Shown here: piece by piece, positions 58,510 through 64,000 of the stretch
How positions within the stretch are numbered: position 1 is the stretch's first letter
How the letters are laid out: the number at the start of each line of letters is the position of its first letter
Notes under the pieces: generated by a model
Told to the model about the DNA's origin: nothing
Seen by the model: only the letters and a program-made list of their open reading frames with translations
Databases searched by the model: none
Assembly (NCBI GenBank): GCA_036272595.1
Contig: DATAYM010000038.1
Span: 59,143 to 123,142 of the forward strand
Origin: Poindextera sp036272595
GTDB taxonomy: Bacteria > Pseudomonadota > Alphaproteobacteria > Caulobacterales > Caulobacteraceae
DNA: 64,000 nucleotides
Direction: 5' to 3'
Translations under genes and position numbers: made by a program

Positions 58510-59454
58510 TCAGGCCAGGGTTGAGTCGGTCAGGTGCGCCGCAGCCGGGTGGCGCACGAAGTTGACGTTGGTGACGCCGAGCATGCGCGGCAGCTGGTCG
58601 CTGGGCACCTTCAGCGGCATCGGCCCGGGGCCGTTGCCCGCCGTCGGTTGCGGGTAGGCGGTCGAGCGGGCGGTGTGGAAGGTGATGTTGCCCTCCACCT
58701 TCTGCACGATCTGGTGGATGTGGCCGTTCAGCACGGTGACCGAGCCGAAGCGCCGCAGGTGGCTCATGGCCTGGTCGGCGTCGCCGGTGCCCCAGCCCCA
58801 GGGCTGGTAGATGGTCCACATCGGCATGTGGGCGAAGACCACGATCGGGGTGCTGGACGAGCGGCCCCTCAGGTCCGCCTGCAGCCAGGCGAGCTGGTCG
58901 TCGCCAAGGCCGCCCAGGCCGTTCGGCTTGAAGTTCATCACGTTGACCAGGGCGATGAAATGGACGCCCTGGTGATCGAAGCTGTAGTAGCCCTTGTTGG
59001 CGGAGGCCGCGCCAAATCGGTTGAAGTATTCGGTCCCGGTCCCGTCCGTGACGTCGTGCTCGCCGGGAACCGTATGCAGCTCGCCGGCGTGCAGGCCCGA
59101 CAGCAGCTGCTGGGCGGTGTCGAATTCCTGCGCCTTGGAAAGGTGGGTGATGTCGCCGGTGTGGATGGTCAGCGCCGGCCGCACCGGCATGGCGTTGACC
59201 AGGTTGATCGTCTGCTTGAGCGTCCCGGCGACGTCGGGATTGGCGTCCTTGTTGAAGCCGATGTGGGTGTCGCTGACCTGCAGGAACAAGGGCAGGCCCG
59301 CCATGGCCGCCGCGTCCTTGCGGGAGGCGGCGAGGGCGAGGTCGACGGGCGCCAGAACGCCGCCGGCCAGCATGAACAGCGTGCCCGCGCCGCCGAAGGC
59401 GAGGCACTTCAGCGCGCCGCGCCGCGCCGGATCGGATGGGGTCTGTGACGACAT
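58510..59454 (-). CDS. Tat-exported metallophosphoesterase
   Basis: 314 residues. A twin-arginine signal (PARRGALKCLAFGG) is followed by a hydrophobic stretch (GTLFMLAGGVLAPVDLALA). The calcineurin-like metal ligands are all visible: FLQVSDTHIGF, IHTGDITH, VPGEHDVTD, VFAHMPMW and LNGHIHQIV. Tat export fits a metal-loaded enzyme. First gene of the operon leading to the cupredoxin, behind promoter P1. The closest known relatives are annotated only as metallophosphoesterases. Confidence 0.92.
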   Translation of the reverse strand: MSSQTPSDPARRGALKCLAFGGAGTLFMLAGGVLAPVDLALAASRKDAAAMAGLPLFLQVSDTHIGFNKDANPDVAGTLKQTINLVNAMPVRPALTIHTGDITHLSKAQEFDTAQQLLSGLHAGELHTVPGEHDVTDGTGTEYFNRFGAASANKGYYSFDHQGVHFIALVNVMNFKPNGLGGLGDDQLAWLQADLRGRSSSTPIVVFAHMPMWTIYQPWGWGTGDADQAMSHLRRFGSVTVLNGHIHQIVQKVEGNITFHTARSTAYPQPTAGNGPGPMPLKVPSDQLPRMLGVTNVNFVRHPAAAHLTDSTLA

Positions 59455-59508
59455 GTTCGCCTCGCGATTGGGGTTGGGGAGCGGACCGCCCCCACGGGTG
59501 TTGGCTGG

Positions 59509-59538
59509 CTAGACCGCCGGGCGGTCCGGTTTATTCCC
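59509..59538 (-). promoter_or_regulatory. Predicted ECF promoter P1, GGGAATAA-N16-GTC
   Basis: On the minus strand GGGAATAA (59531-59538) and GTCTAG (59509-59514) are 16 bp apart. It lies about 55 bp before the metallophosphoesterase ATG. Identical in spacing to P2. Confidence 0.7.
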
Positions 59539-59580
59539 GGGTGCAGACTCGACCGCCGCGCCCCGGGGGTTGGGGGGTTA

Positions 59581-59689
59581 GGACGCGGCGGCCGAGAGCA
59601 CCGCCGGGGACGACGATGGCGATAACGGGGTGGGAGACCGGGTTTGGGCTCATGCCAGGACAGACGAACGCCGCCGGCGACTTATTCCG
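59581..59689 (-). pseudogene. Degenerate duplicate of the cupredoxin 5' region (promoter and signal peptide)
   Basis: 59581-59630 matches 57321-57373, the signal-peptide part of the cupredoxin gene, with a 25-base identical core. 59649-59689 aligns without gaps to 57427-57466, its promoter P2, including CTCATG, GACGAAC and CGACTTATTCC. The rest of the gene is missing. It appears to be a remnant of a duplication of the cupredoxin locus upstream of the phosphoesterase operon. Confidence 0.6.
59660..59688 (-). promoter_or_regulatory. Predicted ECF promoter P3, GGAATAA-N16-GTC, ahead of remnant
   Basis: GGAATAA (59682-59688) and GTCTGT (59660-59665) on the minus strand, with a 16-bp spacer. It precedes the remnant and, further on, P1 and the phosphoesterase operon; it may still add transcription. 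Confidence 0.55.
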
Positions 59690-59789
59690 CGCGGGCCGAA
59701 AAAGGCCCGCCGATCGCGCGTTCGCCCCAGTCGGCGATGGGCGGACCAGCCGGGACTATGAGGGTTGTGGTGGGCGGGTTGCTGGGCTC

Positions 59790-59935
59790 GAAAGAATTCG
59801 ACCACGAAAAACACGAACGAACATGAACCTTCAGCGTCGCCGCACCGGCCAATCCGGCGCCGTTCGTGTTTTTCGTGTTCGTTCGTGGTTGAAAAAACCT
59901 GGATCCCCGCCTGCGCGGCGATGAGCGTGTTTTTA
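59790..59935. repeat. Intergenic palindromic repeat, family 1
   Basis: A single unit like those of the tandem array: AAAGAATTCGACCACGAAAA, inverted CACGAACG / CGTTCGTG arms, and a CCCCGCCTGCGCGGCG hairpin. It lies just upstream of the glycosylase gene. Confidence 0.75.
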
Positions 59936-59978
59936 GATGGCCTTGTCGCCCGGGCGCGCGGGCTGGTAGCAGCCAGGC

Positions 59979-60605
59979 ATGAGCCTAGACGCCCCGGAGC
60001 CGGCCATCGCCATCGCCCGCATGAGCCGGGACGAGTTGCCGGCGGATACGGTGGCGATGGCGCGGTATCTGGTGGGCAAGACGCTCACCCACGACACGCC
60101 GGAGGGGCGGGCGAGCGGGCGGATCGTCGAGACCGAGGCCTATCCGGTGGGCGATCCGGCGGCCCATCACATCAGCGGCCTGACCCGGCGCAACCGCTCG
60201 CTGTTCCGCGAGCGCGGCCATTGCTACGTCTATCTGGGCTATGGGGTGTCCTGGCTGACCAATGTGTCCAGCGAGGGCGACGGGATCGGCGGCGGGGTGC
60301 TGCTGCGGGCGGCCGAGCCGCTGGCGGGGATCGGGCTGATGCGCCAGCGGCGCGGCCGCGAAAAGCTCACCGACCTGGCCAGCGGCCCCGGCAAGCTCAG
60401 CATGGCGCTGGACATCCATCGCGGCCAGGACGGCCTGGATCTCTGCGACGGCGACGGCGCGCTGTGGCTGGGCCACGCCGTCCGGCCGACCGGCGAGATC
60501 GGCGTCAGCATCCGCATCGGCATCACCAAGGCCGCCGCCGAGCCGCTGCGCTTCTACGAGCGCGGCAGCCCGTACCTGTCCGGCCCGCGCAAGCTGAATC
60601 TTTGA
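59979..60605 (+). CDS. DNA-3-methyladenine glycosylase (AAG/Mpg type)
   Basis: 208 residues. VGKTLTHDTPEGRASGRIVETEAYPVGDPAAHH contains the catalytic Glu region, followed by LTRRNRSLFRERGHCYVYLGYGVSWLTNV, VLLRAAEPL, LASGPGKLSMALDI and IRIGITKAAAEPLRFY. It removes alkylated purines (3-methyladenine, hypoxanthine) in base excision repair. Monocistronic; no Ada or LexA site seen in the repeat-filled upstream region. Confidence 0.93.
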   Translation: MSLDAPEPAIAIARMSRDELPADTVAMARYLVGKTLTHDTPEGRASGRIVETEAYPVGDPAAHHISGLTRRNRSLFRERGHCYVYLGYGVSWLTNVSSEGDGIGGGVLLRAAEPLAGIGLMRQRRGREKLTDLASGPGKLSMALDIHRGQDGLDLCDGDGALWLGHAVRPTGEIGVSIRIGITKAAAEPLRFYERGSPYLSGPRKLNL

Positions 60606-60685
60606 GTCGGCGGCTTTGATTCCACCGCTTTCGGCGCGGCCGTCCGACCTGCTATGAGGGCTTCGCCAAGTTTGGGAGCGGCCGC

Positions 60686-61018
60686 ATGACCGACCATATC
60701 GAGAAGCCCTGGGCCCTGATGCGCCACCACGCCGGCTGGGCCGACGTCTTCCGCATCGAGGGCGAGAGCGCCGACGCGGTGACCGGCTTCTATCCCGACC
60801 GCGAGACGGTGGGCCCGCACGTCAGCTATTCCAACCGCGCGGTCCTGGCCCGCTTTCCGACCTTCGAGGCCGCCCACGCCGCCCGCGAAAGCGGCGTCGC
60901 CGAATGGCGCAAGCACGACGCGGCGGTGAAGGAAGCCGAAGCCAGGCTGCGCGCCGCCGAAAAGGTCCGCGAAGACGCCTGGATCGGCTGGCTGAAGGCC
61001 GCCGGCGAGCGGCCCTAA
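60686..61018 (+). CDS. Small unknown protein with C-terminal coiled coil
   Basis: 110 residues. N-terminus HIEKPWALMRHHAGWADVFRIEG, then FYPDRETVGPHVSYSNRAVLARFPTFEAAHAA, which resembles a small beta-alpha domain. The C-terminus is a charged helix (ESGVAEWRKHDAAVKEAEAR). No signal or TM. Not recognised; convergent with the LysR gene, 6 bp apart. Confidence 0.7.
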   Translation: MTDHIEKPWALMRHHAGWADVFRIEGESADAVTGFYPDRETVGPHVSYSNRAVLARFPTFEAAHAARESGVAEWRKHDAAVKEAEARLRAAEKVREDAWIGWLKAAGERP

Positions 61019-61024
61019 AACCCC

Positions 61025-61915
61025 CTACCTCGATCGTTCGCGGACCAGCGCGATGAAGGCCCGCAGCTTCGCCGGCGCGTTGCGGCGGCTGGGATAGTAG
61101 AGCCGCAGGCCCGGATAGGCCGGCGACCAGTCTTCCAGCACCGGCTCCAGCCGTCCCGCGGCGATGTGGCCGGCGATGGCGAAATCCGAGAGGTAGGCCA
61201 GCCCCTCCCCGGCCAGCGCCGCCTGCAGCATCAGGTCCGACTCGTCCAGGACAAGGGCGCCGGGCACGTCCAGGTCCAGGCTCTCGCCGCGTTTCTCGAA
61301 CTCCCACCGGTAGATCACGCCGCTGGCCATCCGGGCCCGGATGCAGCGGTGGCCAGTCAGATCGGCCGGCGTCTTCGGCCGTCCGTGGACGTCGAAATAG
61401 CCCGGCGAGCCGACCACGACGGAGCGCATCGTGCGGTTGATCGGCACGGCGATCATGTCCGGCGGCACGAACTCGGCCAGGCGGACGCCGGCGTCGAAGC
61501 CCTGGCCGACCACGTCCACCAGCGCCGCTTCAGTGACCAGGTCGACGCCGACCTTCGGGTAGCGGCGCAGGTATTCGAGCACCAGCGGGGCCAGGACGAT
61601 CCGCGCGGCGCCGAGCGCCATGTTGAGGCGCAGCACGCCGGAGGGCTCGGTGCGGTGCTCGTCGACCCGCTCGATGGCTATGCGGATCGCGGCGAGCGCC
61701 GGCGCGACCTCGGCGACGAACTGCTCGCCGGCGGCCGAAAGCGCGACGCTGCGGGTGGTGCGGTTGAACAGGCGCACGCCGAGCCGCGCCTCCAGCGCCG
61801 CCACCGCATGGCTGAGCGCGGACGACGACATGCCGAGCTGGCGCGCCGCGACCCGGAAGCCGCCGGTGCGCGCCACCGCCACCACCGCCTCGAGCTCGAT
61901 CTGGCTGGCGTTCAT
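61025..61915 (-). CDS. LysR-family transcriptional regulator
   Basis: 296 residues. The N-terminal wHTH is ELEAVVAVARTGGFRVAARQLGMSSSALSHAVAALEARLGVRLFNRTTRSVALSAAG. The C-terminal periplasmic-binding-protein-like effector domain has GVLRLNMALGAARIVLAPLVLEYL and VDLVTEAALVDVVGQGFDAGVRL. It is divergent from an aldehyde dehydrogenase gene with a 95-bp shared region, so that gene is the probable target. Effector unknown. Confidence 0.93.
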   Translation of the reverse strand: MNASQIELEAVVAVARTGGFRVAARQLGMSSSALSHAVAALEARLGVRLFNRTTRSVALSAAGEQFVAEVAPALAAIRIAIERVDEHRTEPSGVLRLNMALGAARIVLAPLVLEYLRRYPKVGVDLVTEAALVDVVGQGFDAGVRLAEFVPPDMIAVPINRTMRSVVVGSPGYFDVHGRPKTPADLTGHRCIRARMASGVIYRWEFEKRGESLDLDVPGALVLDESDLMLQAALAGEGLAYLSDFAIAGHIAAGRLEPVLEDWSPAYPGLRLYYPSRRNAPAKLRAFIALVRERSR

Positions 61916-62010
61916 TGCGCGATTTTCCGCATCAACCTGTGCCCGACTGAGCGGCTTATCAGATCAAGCCGCAGCCGTCACATAGGTCGCCACACCAGAG
62001 GAGACCGGCC

Positions 62011-63426
<1,416 letters not shown>

Positions 63427-63505
63427 CCGCTGGCGTAACAGGCGGTGACCGCCAGCCGATTTCATGCTGCAATGTCCCGACCCTCGTTGGGCCGGGAACA
63501 GGACC

Positions 63506-64000
63506 ATGAACCAGGACCGCTATGGCCTTACGCTTTCGACCGCATCGGACCGCGCGGCGGGGTTTTATCGCGATGGCGTGGATCGTCTCCTGTCAGCCTG
63601 GCACGGCGCCGACGACTCTTTTGATCGGGCCATCGCTGAGGATCCCGGCTTCGCGCTCGCTCATATCGCACGCGGGCGCGTCCATCAGCTCAACATGGAA
63701 GCCGCAGCGGCCCGTGCCCGGGCGACGCAGGCCCGGCAGTTGGCCGCGTCGGCCACCCCGCGCGAGCGCCAGCACGTTGAAGTCTTGGCCGCCGCCATCG
63801 AGGGGCAGCCGGGACTTGCCCTGAGCGGCGCCGAGCAGCATCTCGAGGCGTTTCCGCGCGATGCATTGGTGCTGGCCCTGTTGCTCGGCGCGTTCGGGCT
63901 CTATGCGTTCTCCGGGCGTGCCGACCATGATCAGGCCAAGCTCGCGGTCTGCCAGCGCCACGCGCGGCACTATGGCGATGACTGGTGGTTTCTGACCTAT
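63506..64000 (+). CDS. TPR protein (TTC38-like), cut by window edge
   Basis: The reading frame from ATG 63506 (MNQDRYGLTLSTASDRAAGFY) is open to the last base, at least 165 codons. It shows helical repeats: FYRDGVDRLLSAWHGADDSFDRAI, ALAHIARGRVHQLNMEAAAARARA, QHVEVLAAAIEGQPGLALSGAEQHLEAFPRDALVLALL. The layout matches the tetratricopeptide TTC38-type family, in which DWWFLTY near the end of this segment leads into the next repeat. Function unknown. No ribosome-binding site stands out beyond GGGAACAGG. Confidence 0.75.
   Translation, partial: MNQDRYGLTLSTASDRAAGFYRDGVDRLLSAWHGADDSFDRAIAEDPGFALAHIARGRVHQLNMEAAAARARATQARQLAASATPRERQHVEVLAAAIEGQPGLALSGAEQHLEAFPRDALVLALLLGAFGLYAFSGRADHDQAKLAVCQRHARHYGDDWWFLTY

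Overview
The window is GC-rich, densely coded alphaproteobacterial chromosome, most likely Caulobacterales (Caulobacter/Phenylobacterium type). Reasons: a SigF-NrsF / DUF2282-MNIO-DUF2063-DoxX locus arranged as the sigF locus of Caulobacter; EcfG/SigT-type promoters (GGAAC-N16/17-CGTT); an alphaproteobacterial LexA box (GTTC-N7-GTTC); a large outer-membrane TonB receptor; and many small intergenic palindromic repeats. Placement is inference from gene content only.

Layout. 1-6.7 kb: TonB receptor, beta-propeller and secreted phosphoesterase operon (left edge cut) divergent from an OmpR-type response regulator and histidine kinase. 6.7-11.6 kb: alpha/beta hydrolase, Baeyer-Villiger-type monooxygenase, copy 1 of a triplet-loop hairpin element, a nitronate monooxygenase-like enzyme and a small unknown protein. 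11.6-18.1 kb: acetyltransferase, a TIR-TPR-TM-Sel1 protein with a DUF805 membrane protein, a ParB-like nuclease protein, a small stress-promoter-linked membrane protein, and a MoxR ATPase / VWA pair. 18.2-21.4 kb: bioF-bioD divergent from bioA. 21.5-23.0 kb: SDR, and a DedA-like gene that hides an EcfG promoter and a 26-codon gene. 23.0-26.9 kb: sigF-nrsF divergent from bufABCD (bufferin, a copper-binding RiPP metallophore), both with the same GTAACC-N16-CGAA promoter. 26.9-40.6 kb: Anbu proteasome-like protein, glutamate-synthase-like oxidoreductase, TetR/SDR pair with twin operators, phospholipase C-like enzyme, histidine phosphatase, katG, SDRs (one a remnant) and an AraC regulator. 40.5-43.6 kb: tandem phage-like paralogs, SOS-controlled dinB, hairpin element copy 2 and a GNAT protein.

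43.7-50.9 kb is an accessory island with visibly more AT-rich stretches: a PD-(D/E)XK protein, secreted and membrane unknowns, a tightly overlapping three-gene operon of unknown function, and a TIR protein with an unfamiliar C-terminal half. This is the best place for an undescribed (probably defence or conflict) system. From 51 kb: leucyl aminopeptidase, thiolase/DUF35 pair, a five-unit ~153 bp tandem repeat array, then an ECF sigma/anti-sigma module linked to two cupredoxins, a Gly-rich secreted protein and a Tat-exported phosphoesterase through a shared GGGAATAA-N16-GTC motif. The right end holds a methyladenine glycosylase, a LysR regulator divergent from an aldehyde dehydrogenase, and a cut TPR protein.

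Genes that act together: the TonB operon with its two-component system (substrate perhaps an organophosphate); SigF/NrsF controlling bufferin production in metal stress; the ECF/cupredoxin regulon; MoxR with its VWA partner; the biotin genes; and thiolase with DUF35. Non-coding DNA is dominated by three families of intergenic palindromic repeats plus the two-copy triplet-loop hairpin element.
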